From NCBI RefSeq assembly GCF_008838325.1, contig NZ_CP042829.1, positions 2,170,001 to 2,234,000 of the forward strand: DNA of 64,000 nucleotides, written 5' to 3'. The stretch is from Tepidiforma bonchosmolovskayae. Lineage in GTDB: Bacteria; Chloroflexota; Dehalococcoidia; Tepidiformales; Tepidiformaceae. The notes below the pieces were generated by a model. The model was not told where the DNA came from. It saw nothing but the letters and a program-made list of their open reading frames with translations, and searched no databases. The position numbers and the translations under genes were made by a program. Each line of letters opens with the position of its first letter. Position 1 is the first letter of the stretch. Below are positions 1 to 8,545 of this stretch, one piece after another.

Positions 1-985
1 GCCGCTCATACGCGGCCGCCGCGAACTCCTTCGCCTCAGGTGTCGTCGCGTACCGCCGCGCGACCGCCACCAGGTCGAGGCAGTGGTCCACGTACTCCCA
101 CTGCAGCTCGTGCAGCCGGTTCCCCGGCGACTTCCACAGCGGAAACGGGTTGTGCGCCGCAAGGTCGTCCCTGCTGGTGCTCCAGCTCGATGCGTACGGC
201 TCAATGACCGGCCCGTCCGGGAACAGCTCCAGCAGCTCGCTCGGGAAGACCATCTGCACGCCGCTGCCGTTCGCTGCGAGCAGCTCGAGCGTTGCCCCGA
301 GGAACTCCCGCTCCCAGTCCCGGATGTGGTGGCCGTACGTCTCCGCATCCATCGCCGTCACGACATACGCGTCCTTGCTGCCGCCGACCCCGGCGAGGTC
401 CCGCAGAAACGCCTCGGGGTTCGTCTCCCGGAACGAAATCCGGTTGCTCCGGATGTCATCGCGGAACAGCACGCGCAGGTGGTTGCCGTTCACCGGCACC
501 CGGCACACCACATCCGTCGGCCACTCAACCGGGCACGCGACCCCGCTCACAATGAGCCACTCGTGCCCGCTCGCGTTGATCGCCGGCAGAATCTCCCGCG
601 AATAGCACATCTCCGGCGGGAAGAACCCCCGCGGGTTCCAGGCCCGCCCGAGCGCAGCCCGGTTCGTCCGGGCGTTCTCCTGGATCTGCCGCTTCCGCTC
701 CGCCTCCGGAATCAGCGGCAGGATGGGGTGGTACTTCCCGCTCCCCACGAACTCCACCCGCCCGGCCTCCGCAAGCTCCCGCAGCCCGGCCACCACATCG
801 CCGAGCCCGTGCTCCAGCAGCAGGTCGGTCAGCACCCCCTGCAGGTTGACTGCCACCCGCGCATTTGCGTGTGCCCGCAGCACCGCGATGAGCGGCCGGT
901 ACGACTCCTCCGCAACCTTGACCAGCACGTCGTGCGTCTGTGTCGGCGGCTGGTAGAAGTGCAGCAGCAGCGCCCAGCAGGTCAT
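1..985 (-). CDS. GH57-family glycoside hydrolase, N-terminal part (runs off left edge)
   Basis: Only the first 328 codons lie in the window; the C-terminus is beyond base 1. The ATG at 983-985 has a good AAGGAG ribosome site about 5 nt upstream and lies 13 bp after the phosphorylase stop, so the two are co-transcribed. The opening LLLHFYQPP and the later MDAETYGHH match conserved regions of GH57 alpha-glucan enzymes (alpha-amylase, 4-alpha-glucanotransferase or branching enzyme); the His after the Glu belongs to the family's conserved region 4. Next to glycogen phosphorylase it most likely acts on glycogen or maltodextrin in the cytoplasm. No signal peptide is visible. Which GH57 activity it has cannot be told from this fragment. 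Confidence 0.85.
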   Translation of the reverse strand, partial: MTCWALLLHFYQPPTQTHDVLVKVAEESYRPLIAVLRAHANARVAVNLQGVLTDLLLEHGLGDVVAGLRELAEAGRVEFVGSGKYHPILPLIPEAERKRQIQENARTNRAALGRAWNPRGFFPPEMCYSREILPAINASGHEWLIVSGVACPVEWPTDVVCRVPVNGNHLRVLFRDDIRSNRISFRETNPEAFLRDLAGVGGSKDAYVVTAMDAETYGHHIRDWEREFLGATLELLAANGSGVQMVFPSELLELFPDGPVIEPYASSWSTSRDDLAAHNPFPLWKSPGNRLHELQWEYVDHCLDLVAVARRYATTPEAKEFAAAAYER

Positions 986-998
986 CGCAGCTCCTTCC

Positions 999-3551
999 TC
1001 AGGCCCAGTGCGCCAGCCCCGTGTGGATGACCGGCGGCAGATGCGGGTGGTACGGCGTCACCCGGACCGCATACCCGACCCGGCCGCCCGTTTCCGGCGC
1101 GAAGCTCCCTTCGTACCGGCACAGCCGGTCTTCCTGCTGCGAAACGAAGCTGAGCGGCGCCTCCGCTTCGATATGCAGCTCCCGGCCGGCGGACGTACGC
1201 CCATACACAATATCGACCTTCAGGTCTGCCGGCTGGAGCGGCCCCGGGTACAGCTGCACATCCACCCGCACAGGCGCACCGGCAGGGCGCACCTCGCTCC
1301 CGTCGTCGTCCACGGCGTACACCTTCACTGCATCCCAGCCGGCCCGCACCCGTTCGAGCCAGGCAGCCAGCTCCCGCGCCCGCTCCAGGCCGTTCGCCCG
1401 CAGGGCGTGCCAGGCCGCGGCGGCCGGCCCGTATGCCCGCGTCGCATAATCCGAAACCATCCGGCTCGTGCTGAAGCGGGGCGCATACGTCACGATGGTG
1501 TCCTTCATCCGCCGGACCCACTCCCGCGGCACGCCCTGGGCATCCCGGTCGTAGAACAGGGGAATCACCTCGTCCTCGAGCAGCCCGTACAGGGACTCGG
1601 CGTCGAAGGCGTCCTGCGCCTCAGGGTCGTCGTCCACCCGGTTCCGGCCGATTGCCCAGCCTGTGCCCGGCCGGTACGCCTCCCACCACCAGCCGTCCAG
1701 CACGCTCATGTGGAGGACCCCGTTGGCGCACGCCTTCATCCCGCTCGTTCCGCTCGCCTCCAGCGGCCGGAGCGGCGTGTTCAGCCAGACGTCGGAGCCT
1801 GCCACCAGCAGCCGGCCAAGCTCCACATCGTACCGCTCCAGCAGCAGCAGCCGGCCCCGGAACTCCGGCGAGCGGCTCGCCTGCACCACCTCGCGGATCA
1901 GCGCCTTCGCGCCGTCGTCCCGCGGATGCGCCTTCCCCGAAAACAGCACCTGCACCGGCCGCTCGGTATTCCCGACAATGCGCGCCAGCCGGTCGAGGTC
2001 CCGCAGCAGCAGCGTCGCCCGCTTGTACCCCGCGAATCGCCGCGCAAACCCAATCGTCAGCGCACCGGCGTCAAGCGTCCGCCCGCCTTCAATCTCCCGG
2101 GCCGGCAGCCCCCGCCTGAGCAGGTCCTCCGTGTGCTGCTGCTTCGCCCGCAGCACCAGCTGCTGCCGCTGCCCCTCGTGGACCCGCCACAGCTCTTCGT
2201 CCGGGATGTCGTACACCCCCATCCAGTTCGCACGCTCCGGGTCGTCCCGCCAGCCCGGCCCGACGTACCGGTCGAAGAGCTCGCCCATCTCGTGCGACAC
2301 CCACGTCGGCAGGTGCACGCCGTTCGTAATCGCATCGATCGGGACGAGGTCGCGCGGCAGGTTCGGCCACGCCGCTTCCCACAGCCGCTGCGAAACCCCC
2401 CGGTGCAGCTTCGACACCCCGTTCCGGTAGCCGCTCAGGTTCAGGCCCAGCACGGCCATCGAGAACGGCTCGCCGTCGTCGCCCGGGCGCGTCCGCCCGA
2501 GGTCGAGGAAGGCGCGGTCGTCGAGCCCGAGCCGCTGCCAGGTGTGCGCGAGGTACCGCCGCACCAGGTCCGGCGGGAACAGGTCGATGCCGGCCGCTAC
2601 CGCCGTGTGCGTCGTGAACACCGTTGCCCCGGTCACGGGCAGCCGTGCCTCCCCAAACGTCGCCCCGAACTGCTCCATCGCCGCCCGGATCCGCTCCACG
2701 CCCAGCAGCGCCGAGTGCCCCTCGTTCATATGGCACACCGCCGGTTCGATCCCCAGCGCCTGCAGCAGCCGGATACCGCCGATCCCCAGCACCATCTCCT
2801 GCTGGATGCGCGTCTCGTTGTCGCCGCCGTACAGCCGCGCCGTTATCTCCCGGTCCGGGGGTGCATTCCGTTCGATGTTCGTCGAAAGCACGTACAGCGG
2901 CGTCTTCCCCACGTCGATCCGCCACGCCTGCGCCCATACATCCCGCCCGTCGAAGGGGATGCTCACCTCCAGCGGCTTCCCATCCGCCCCGAGGACGTGC
3001 TGCATCGGCAGCGCCGCCGTGTCGAGGTCCAGATACACCTCCTGCTGCCAGCCGTCCGGCGAAATCTCCTGCCGGAAATACCCCTCGTGGTAGAACAGCC
3101 CCACGCCGACCAGCGGCAGCCCGAGGTCGCTCGCCGACTTCAGGTGGTCGCCGGCCAGCACCCCGAGCCCGCCCGAGTAGTTCGGCAGGCACTCCGCCAG
3201 CGCAAACTCGAGCGAGAAGTAGGCGATGACGTCCCCTCGGTCCAGCCCCTCGACTGTCAGGATCGGAGGCCGCCTCAGGTACGCCTCGAGCGCCTCCGCC
3301 ACCCGCCGCTGGTGCTCGAGGAAGCCGGCATCCTCCGCCAGCTCATGCAGCCGCTCGGGCGTGACAAGCTGCAAAAGCCGCACCGGGTTGTGGTCCGTGG
3401 CCCGCCACAGCTCGCGGTCGATCCGCTCGAACAGCGCCGCGGCGTCCGTGTTCCACGTCCAGTACAGGTTCCGGGAGAGTTTCCGCAGGGGCTCGAGCGG
3501 CCCCGGGAGATTCGGCTCGACGATGAAGGTTCGCGCGGGGCGAATTCGCAT
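999..3551 (-). CDS. glgP: Alpha-glucan (glycogen/maltodextrin) phosphorylase
   Basis: An 850-residue GT35 phosphorylase that releases glucose-1-phosphate from alpha-1,4-glucans using pyridoxal phosphate. The first ~110 residues, with RKLSRNLYWTWN, are the DUF3417 domain typical of the archaeal/Thermotoga/mycobacterial GlgP subgroup rather than E. coli GlgP. Further on, YSGGLGVLAGDHLKSASDLG, HMNEGHSALL, GFARRFAGYKRATLL and EASGTSGMKACANGVLHMS are the substrate, phosphate and cofactor regions of the family. Length is normal for this subgroup. The ATG at 3551 follows a TAGAAT box by 6 nt with no Shine-Dalgarno, so the mRNA is probably leaderless. The downstream GH57 gene follows by 13 bp. Confidence 0.95.
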   Translation of the reverse strand: MRIRPARTFIVEPNLPGPLEPLRKLSRNLYWTWNTDAAALFERIDRELWRATDHNPVRLLQLVTPERLHELAEDAGFLEHQRRVAEALEAYLRRPPILTVEGLDRGDVIAYFSLEFALAECLPNYSGGLGVLAGDHLKSASDLGLPLVGVGLFYHEGYFRQEISPDGWQQEVYLDLDTAALPMQHVLGADGKPLEVSIPFDGRDVWAQAWRIDVGKTPLYVLSTNIERNAPPDREITARLYGGDNETRIQQEMVLGIGGIRLLQALGIEPAVCHMNEGHSALLGVERIRAAMEQFGATFGEARLPVTGATVFTTHTAVAAGIDLFPPDLVRRYLAHTWQRLGLDDRAFLDLGRTRPGDDGEPFSMAVLGLNLSGYRNGVSKLHRGVSQRLWEAAWPNLPRDLVPIDAITNGVHLPTWVSHEMGELFDRYVGPGWRDDPERANWMGVYDIPDEELWRVHEGQRQQLVLRAKQQHTEDLLRRGLPAREIEGGRTLDAGALTIGFARRFAGYKRATLLLRDLDRLARIVGNTERPVQVLFSGKAHPRDDGAKALIREVVQASRSPEFRGRLLLLERYDVELGRLLVAGSDVWLNTPLRPLEASGTSGMKACANGVLHMSVLDGWWWEAYRPGTGWAIGRNRVDDDPEAQDAFDAESLYGLLEDEVIPLFYDRDAQGVPREWVRRMKDTIVTYAPRFSTSRMVSDYATRAYGPAAAAWHALRANGLERARELAAWLERVRAGWDAVKVYAVDDDGSEVRPAGAPVRVDVQLYPGPLQPADLKVDIVYGRTSAGRELHIEAEAPLSFVSQQEDRLCRYEGSFAPETGGRVGYAVRVTPYHPHLPPVIHTGLAHWA

Positions 3552-3557
3552 CCCACC

Positions 3558-3563
3558 ATTCTA
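3558..3563 (-). promoter_or_regulatory. -10 box of glgP, leaderless type
   Basis: On the minus strand TAGAAT ends 6 nt before the glgP ATG, which places transcription initiation at or next to the start codon. No convincing -35 hexamer is visible at 16-18 bp. This arrangement recurs at several other genes in the window. Confidence 0.5.
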
Positions 3564-3671
3564 GCCGCGCTCCCCCGTATGCCGGTAAACGCTCTGCGAA
3601 CGGCGGTGTCCCGTTGGCCCGTCCTCTGCCATCATCAGGTCACGGCAGCCGCCGCGAGGTCGCCCCGAACG

Positions 3672-4421
3672 ATGCCAGTCCGTGCGGTCCTCTTCGATGT
3701 CGGCGATACCCTCTGGCACGCCGCCGGGGCGCCGCCGCCCGCCGAATTCCGCCGCCGCGCCGCCGAGCGCGCCGCCGCCTTCCTTCGCGCCCGCGGCCTC
3801 CCGGCAGCCGACCCGGCCGCCCTCGCCCGTGCCTGCTGGGATGCCATGGAAGCCGCCATGCGCGCGGCCCGCAGCGGCGACCTCGTCGAACCGGATTACC
3901 CCCGCGTCGCCGCCGATGCCGCCGCCGCCCTCGGCGTGCCGCTCGACCGCGCCGCCGCCGCCGACTTCCTCGATGCCATCTACGTCTCCGGCGCCGAGGG
4001 CGGCAAGGTCGCCTACCCCGACGCCCGTCCAACCCTCGACGCCCTCCGCCAGCGCGGCTTCCACCTCGGCATCGTCACCAATCGCGCCTTCGGCGGCGAA
4101 CGCTTCCGCGCCGACCTCCGCGAGGCCGGCCTCGATATCGACTGGGACGTCATCGCCGTCTCCGTCGAGGTCGGCTACCTCAAGCCCCACCCGCGCCTCT
4201 TCCACGCCGCTCTCGATGCGCTCGGGCTCGCCCCGGCCGAGGCCGTGATGGTCGGCAACTCCCTCGCCGAAGATATCGCCGGGGCCCAGCGCCTCGGCAT
4301 GCCCGCCGCATGGAAACGCTCCGCCGCCGACGCCGACGGCGTCGTCCCCGACTTCACCTTCGACCGCGTCAGCGAACTGCTCGACTGGTCGCTCCTCGCG
4401 GAGGCCGCCCGTGTCCGCTGA
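3672..4421 (+). CDS. HAD-superfamily hydrolase
   Basis: A 249-residue cytoplasmic HAD hydrolase. Motif I is LFDVGDTLW at residues 5-13, with the nucleophile Asp but a Gly where phosphatases usually have the second (+2) Asp. That replacement is seen in some HAD subfamilies, so the substrate is open. A helical cap (about residues 18-105) is followed by motif II (IVTNRAF), a Lys in VGYLKPHPRLF and the motif IV acidic stretch MVGNSLAEDIAGAQ. The start was chosen at the ATG just before MPVRAVLFD because the reading frame upstream is only a shadow of glgP. Its last 11 bp overlap the argH start, so the two are translationally coupled; no pathway link is obvious. Confidence 0.85.
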   Translation: MPVRAVLFDVGDTLWHAAGAPPPAEFRRRAAERAAAFLRARGLPAADPAALARACWDAMEAAMRAARSGDLVEPDYPRVAADAAAALGVPLDRAAAADFLDAIYVSGAEGGKVAYPDARPTLDALRQRGFHLGIVTNRAFGGERFRADLREAGLDIDWDVIAVSVEVGYLKPHPRLFHAALDALGLAPAEAVMVGNSLAEDIAGAQRLGMPAAWKRSAADADGVVPDFTFDRVSELLDWSLLAEAARVR

Positions 4422-5784
4422 AGGCCGAACCTGGGGCGGCCGCTTCGAAGGCGGCATGCACGAACTCACCCGCGATTACACCGCCGGCATGGACCGCGAC
4501 CTCTGGGAGTTCGACATCGCCGGCTCCATCGCCCACGCCCGCATGCTCGGGCGCCAGGGCATCATCCCCGCCGCCGACGCCGACGCCATCATCGCGGGCC
4601 TCGAAGCCGTCCGCGAAAAGTTCCGCCGCGGCGAAATCCCGTGGAACCCCGAGCTCGAAGACATCCATACCCACATCGAATCCGCGCTCCGCGACCTCAT
4701 TGGCGAGCCGGCCGGCCGCCTCCACACCGCCCGCTCCCGCAACGACCAGGTCGCCCTCGTCAACCGCATGGCTGTCCGCGCCCTCTGTGACGACGCCGTT
4801 GCCGCCCTGCGTGAGCTCATCCTCGTCATCTGCGAGCTGGCCGAGCGCCACGCTGCCGACCCGATGCCCGGCTACACCCACGTCCAGCGGGCCCAGCCCA
4901 TCACCCTCGGCCACCACCTCCTCGCCTACGGCGAGATGCTCCTCCGCGACCGCGACCGCTTCCTCGATTGCCGCCGCCGGGTCAACGTCATGCCCCTCGG
5001 CTCGGGGGCGCTCGCAGGCGCGCCGTATCCGCTCGACCGCGAGATGGTCGCCCGCGAGCTCGGCTTTGACGCCATCTCGCGCAACTCCATCGACGCCACC
5101 GCCGACCGCGACTTCGTCGCCGAGTTCTGCTTCGCCTGCGCCATGACGCAGGTCCACATCTCCCGGCTCTCCGAGGAGATCATCCTCTGGGCCAGCAGCG
5201 AGTACGCCTTCGTCCGCCTGCCCGATGCCTTCGCCACCGGCTCCAGCATCATGCCCCAGAAGAAGAACGCCGATGTCGCCGAGCTCGCACGCGGCCGCGC
5301 CGGCCGCCTCATCGGTGAGCTGACCGGCATCCTTGCCACGCTGAAAGGGCTGCCGCTCGCCTACAACCGCGACCTGCAGGAAGACAAGGCCTACTACCTC
5401 GCCGCCGGCCGCACCCTCATCCAGACCCTCCAGGTCTTTGCCGCGATGCTCCCCGCCCTCCAGTTCGACCTCGCCCGCATGCGCGAGGCCGCCGGCCAGG
5501 GTTACGCCCTCGCAACCGACATCGCCGACTACCTCGTGAAGAAGGGCATGCCGTTCCGCCAGGCCCACGCCGTCGTCGGCGGCCTCGTCCGCGAGGCCGA
5601 GTCCCGCGGCTGCGAGCTGAACGAACTCCCGCTCGAGGTCTACCGCGCCGCCAGCCCGCTCTTCGAGCCCGACGTCCTGGCCATCACCGTCGAATCCGCC
5701 CTCGACGCGCGCGATGTCCCCGGCGGGACCGCCCCGCGCCGCGTCCGCGAAGCCGCGCGCGAACTTCGCGCCCTCGTCGGCTGA
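4411..5784 (+). CDS. argH: Argininosuccinate lyase
   Basis: A 457-residue ArgH that splits argininosuccinate into arginine and fumarate, the last step of arginine synthesis. The length is standard. The family signature GSSIMPQKKNADV, which carries the flexible catalytic-loop Ser and the Lys, is at about residues 279-291; the N-terminal WGGRFEGGMHE, the TARSRNDQV block and YTHVQRAQPITLGHH are all present. It starts at a GTG that overlaps the upstream HAD gene by 11 bp. No other arginine genes are nearby. Confidence 0.97.
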   Translation: MSAEGRTWGGRFEGGMHELTRDYTAGMDRDLWEFDIAGSIAHARMLGRQGIIPAADADAIIAGLEAVREKFRRGEIPWNPELEDIHTHIESALRDLIGEPAGRLHTARSRNDQVALVNRMAVRALCDDAVAALRELILVICELAERHAADPMPGYTHVQRAQPITLGHHLLAYGEMLLRDRDRFLDCRRRVNVMPLGSGALAGAPYPLDREMVARELGFDAISRNSIDATADRDFVAEFCFACAMTQVHISRLSEEIILWASSEYAFVRLPDAFATGSSIMPQKKNADVAELARGRAGRLIGELTGILATLKGLPLAYNRDLQEDKAYYLAAGRTLIQTLQVFAAMLPALQFDLARMREAAGQGYALATDIADYLVKKGMPFRQAHAVVGGLVREAESRGCELNELPLEVYRAASPLFEPDVLAITVESALDARDVPGGTAPRRVREAARELRALVG

Positions 5785-5793
5785 CGCCCGCCC

Positions 5794-6219
5794 TCAGGGG
5801 CGCCGGATCCACACCCGCCGGATGATCACCGTCTCGCTGACCGCCGCTGCATCCGCGTACTCGTCGGCCGGCTGGACCTCTTTCGCCGCCTCAATCGGCT
5901 TCGGCCGCTCGGCGCGCGCCTTCGGCTTCGTCCGTACCGCGTTCACCGCCTGCTTCGCTGCCTGCCGCGCCAGGTACTTCCCGGTCAGGCTCATCCCGAC
6001 CTGGAGCGCCGTGCCGATGGCCACGGCCGTCACGGCCTTCTTCACCGGCGCCGGCAGCGACGCCCGCTCCCGCTCGTACCGCGCCGGGATAGCGGGCGCG
6101 GCCGGCGCTACGGCCACTTCCCGCAGCGCAGCGAGGTACATGCCGCACTGGCGGCAGTAGTTGTCCGAGGGTTCGTACGGCGCGTTGCAATCCGGGCAGA
6201 CAGGGGAGGTCGCGGTCAT
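5794..6219 (-). CDS. Zinc-ribbon domain protein of unknown function
   Basis: A 141-residue protein. Residues ~8-27 form a four-Cys zinc ribbon (CPDCNAPYEPSDNYCRQCGM). A Lys/Arg-rich middle with one weakly hydrophobic stretch (AVTAVAIGTALQVGMSLTG, ~60-78) follows, then a charged tail ending VIIRRVWIRRP. It may be peripherally membrane-associated. The ATG at 6219 is preferred because TATACT lies 7 nt upstream; a longer in-frame reading extends into the neighbouring formyltransferase gene and is unlikely. It converges on argH with a 9-bp gap. I do not recognise a specific function. Confidence 0.7.
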   Translation of the reverse strand: MTATSPVCPDCNAPYEPSDNYCRQCGMYLAALREVAVAPAAPAIPARYERERASLPAPVKKAVTAVAIGTALQVGMSLTGKYLARQAAKQAVNAVRTKPKARAERPKPIEAAKEVQPADEYADAAAVSETVIIRRVWIRRP

Positions 6220-6224
6220 GGCGC

Positions 6225-7043
6225 TCAGTATACGGCCGGGCGCTCCGCTGCGAGCGCTCGCTCCACCTCCGCCGTCAGATCGACCGGTTCCGGCGGGGGA
6301 ATCGGCAGCCGGCCTTCCGCGATGGCGCGCAGCGTCTCGACCAGGAACGGCCGTTCGCGCGCAACCCCGCGGGCCCGGATGTCGGCGTAGAGCGGCGTCG
6401 CCATCACTGCCTCGAGGTCCATCCCTGCGGCCCGCTCCGGGGGAAGTTCGGCCCAGAGGGCCGCGTTCGCTGCATCCCGGATCGCGTACCGGCAGAAGCT
6501 CACCGCAGGCCCCCGGTCCACATCGCCCGTCACCACGTTCATCATGCAGCCCGACTCCTCCGCGCCCGACCGGATAAGCTCCGCAATGACCTCCTGGTAC
6601 GTCCCCACCGGACCGTCCGGGAGCGCCGGGTGGTCGTTCAGGAACGTGAAGCGCCCGTAGAGCGGTTCCGTCGCAATGAGCATGTAGCCGAACATCACCC
6701 CCAGGTCGAAGCGGTACTGCGACAGCCGCCGCGCGACCTCGGCGTCGTACTCGTACCGCCACGGCTGGAGCGGTTCGCCCGGCCTCCCGACCTTCCCCCC
6801 GCGCTCCTTTCGGAACGCCACCGAGGAGAGCAGCTCCACCGGAGTCCCATGCGCCTCCGCCATCGCGATCAGACGGTCCGTCGGCTCCGCCTCGCCCCTG
6901 GCCCGGTTCACGAAGACAACCGCCACGTCCACCGGCAGCCCCCGCCCGATCGCATCGAACAGGTACGCCAGCGCCCCGAACGAGCCCGGTCCTCGCCCCG
7001 TCGTCAGCCAGGCGATCCGCAGCCGGTCAGAAGGGGAGTTCAT
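6225..7043 (-). CDS. Formyltransferase-fold protein
   Basis: A 272-residue protein with the fold of the formyl-tetrahydrofolate-dependent transferases (PurN, Fmt and relatives). In FLNDHPALPDG (about residues 133-143) the Asn and His match the conserved Asn-x-His pair of the family, and the segment GTYQEVIAELI follows where the family usually has the catalytic Asp region. It is shorter than Fmt and lacks that enzyme's C-terminal tRNA-binding domain, so it is not assigned as methionyl-tRNA formyltransferase. It overlaps xseB by some 17 bp, so it is co-transcribed with the exonuclease VII genes. The formyl acceptor is unknown. Confidence 0.65.
   Translation of the reverse strand: MNSPSDRLRIAWLTTGRGPGSFGALAYLFDAIGRGLPVDVAVVFVNRARGEAEPTDRLIAMAEAHGTPVELLSSVAFRKERGGKVGRPGEPLQPWRYEYDAEVARRLSQYRFDLGVMFGYMLIATEPLYGRFTFLNDHPALPDGPVGTYQEVIAELIRSGAEESGCMMNVVTGDVDRGPAVSFCRYAIRDAANAALWAELPPERAAGMDLEAVMATPLYADIRARGVARERPFLVETLRAIAEGRLPIPPPEPVDLTAEVERALAAERPAVY
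6227..6232 (-). promoter_or_regulatory. -10 box of the zinc-ribbon gene, leaderless type
   Basis: TATACT on the minus strand lies 7 nt before the ATG at 6219 and overlaps the last codons of the formyltransferase gene. It would give a leaderless transcript of the zinc-ribbon gene independent of the upstream operon. Confidence 0.45.
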
Positions 7044-7293
7044 CGCCGTCCGCGTCGTACTGCTCCTCGATCTCCATCAGCGTACTCTCGTCGGCCTCCA
7101 GCCGCTGCTGGATCTGCTGCAGCTTCAGCTCTGCACCCTCGAGCAGCGCACGCAGCCGGTCCACCAGTGCTGCGCCCTCCTCATACAGCTTCAGCGATTC
7201 TTCCAGCGGCAGGTTCCCCTGCTCGAGCCGCCGCGCGTGCTCCTCCAGCTGCGCGTACAGCGCCTCGAAACTCTCGCTCGCCTCGCTCGCCAT
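7027..7293 (-). CDS. xseB: Exodeoxyribonuclease VII small subunit
   Basis: An 88-residue XseB. The helical family core FEALYAQLEEHARRLEQGNL, followed by PLEESLKLYEEG, is at about residues 9-40 and is diagnostic. It binds XseA to form the single-strand-specific nuclease. A tail of acidic residues (EEQYDADGDELPF) closes the protein. The ATG at 7293 shares one base with the xseA stop (TGATG); a GTG one codon upstream is an equal alternative. A coupled operon with xseA is clear. Confidence 0.93.
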   Translation of the reverse strand: MASEASESFEALYAQLEEHARRLEQGNLPLEESLKLYEEGAALVDRLRALLEGAELKLQQIQQRLEADESTLMEIEEQYDADGDELPF

Positions 7294-8486
7294 CACCGCA
7301 CCTCCGTCCAGAATGCCCCGTCGCTCACCGCAACCCGCAGCCGGTCGCCCGCGCGAACTCCCCGCACCGACGACACCACCGGCTGCCGGCCGCCCTCGCG
7401 CTGCACGATGGCGAATCCCCGCCGGAGCGTCGCCATCGGGTCGAGCGCCGCCAGCCGGGCGGCCATCGTCTCGAACCGCCCACGCTCACGCTGCAGCTGC
7501 CGCTCGATACAGCCCTCCATGCCCTGCGCGAGCTCCCGCACGGCCCCCTGCAGCTCTGCCACCCGCGGCGCGCTTCGCCGCAGCCGCGCCGCGGCGGCTT
7601 CGACGTCGGCCGCCAGCCCCGCAGCCGTCTGCCGTACGGCCGAGGCCATCGCCCGGTCGAGCACCTCCAGGTTCCGCCGCACCGCCACGATGTCCGGCGT
7701 GGCCCGTTCGGCTGCTGCGCTCGGCGTCGCTGCCCGAACGTCCGCAACGAGGTCCGCAATCGTCACGTCGGTTTCGTGCCCGACGCCGGTCACCACCGGG
7801 TACGGCGACGCGTAGATCGCCCGCGCCACGCGCTCGTCGTTGAAGGCGTGAAGGTCCTCCGATGCGCCGCCGCCCCGCACCACGAGAATCACGTCCAGGT
7901 CCGGCTCGGCCGCCAGCCGCCGCAGCGCGGCGACGACCTGCCCGGGCGCCAGCTCGCCCTGGACCATCGCCGGCGCGAACACCAGCGTCGCCAGCGGCCA
8001 CCGCTTCCGCAGGACGAACTGTACGTCGTGGAGCGCAGCCCCGCCCGGTGAGGTGACCAGCCCGATCCGCATCGGGAATCGCGGCAGCGGCCGCTTCCGC
8101 GCCGGGTCGAACAGCCCCTCGGCTTCCAGCCGGAGCCGCAGCTCCTCCAGCTTCGCCGCCAGGGCCCCAACCCCCTCCGGCCGGGCGAAATCGCAATCGA
8201 ACTGCAGCTCCCCGCGCTGGACGTACAACGTGATGCGCCCGTGCGCGATGATCCGGTCCCCGTCCTGCAGCTGGAAGCCCCGCGGCATCCGGTCGCGGAA
8301 CATCACGCACCGGATCGCCGCCTTCGCATCGCGCAGCGTGAAGTACCGGTGCCCCAGCTGGCTCTGCGAGTAGTTCGAAACCTCGCCAGTGATCCAGAGG
8401 TCGGAGAGCAGCTCGCTCGCTTCCACGTACTCCCGCAGGAAGCTCACGACCGCGGAGACGGGCAGTACCTGGTCAGTCGGTCCCAT
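7293..8486 (-). CDS. xseA: Exodeoxyribonuclease VII large subunit
   Basis: A 397-residue XseA, catalytic subunit of the bidirectional single-strand exonuclease used in mismatch repair and damage processing. An N-terminal OB fold (~1-100, with LWITGEVSNYSQSQLGHRYF) is followed by the catalytic domain with IGLVTSPGGAALHD, VVRGGGASEDLHAFNDE and SPYPVVTGVGHETD, all hallmarks, and then a long Ala/Arg-rich coiled coil that binds XseB. Length is normal. A TAGCCT sequence 9 nt before the ATG could be a near-leaderless promoter but is weak. Confidence 0.96.
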   Translation of the reverse strand: MGPTDQVLPVSAVVSFLREYVEASELLSDLWITGEVSNYSQSQLGHRYFTLRDAKAAIRCVMFRDRMPRGFQLQDGDRIIAHGRITLYVQRGELQFDCDFARPEGVGALAAKLEELRLRLEAEGLFDPARKRPLPRFPMRIGLVTSPGGAALHDVQFVLRKRWPLATLVFAPAMVQGELAPGQVVAALRRLAAEPDLDVILVVRGGGASEDLHAFNDERVARAIYASPYPVVTGVGHETDVTIADLVADVRAATPSAAAERATPDIVAVRRNLEVLDRAMASAVRQTAAGLAADVEAAAARLRRSAPRVAELQGAVRELAQGMEGCIERQLQRERGRFETMAARLAALDPMATLRRGFAIVQREGGRQPVVSSVRGVRAGDRLRVAVSDGAFWTEVR

Positions 8487-8545
8487 CGTCCGACAAGGCT
8501 ACGCCGCAGCCCGCCCGCTGGCGAGAGGCCGCCATCGGGAGCCGC

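Noticed and set aside
4369-5568. A 399-residue Gly/Glu-rich reading frame antisense to argH
   Set aside because: It mirrors the third-position GC bias of argH; the composition (Gly, Glu, Val, Ala) is what antisense of a high-GC gene gives. Other long antisense frames, such as 18253-21195, 21033-22751, 50197-52371 and 53226-55163, were dropped for the same reason.
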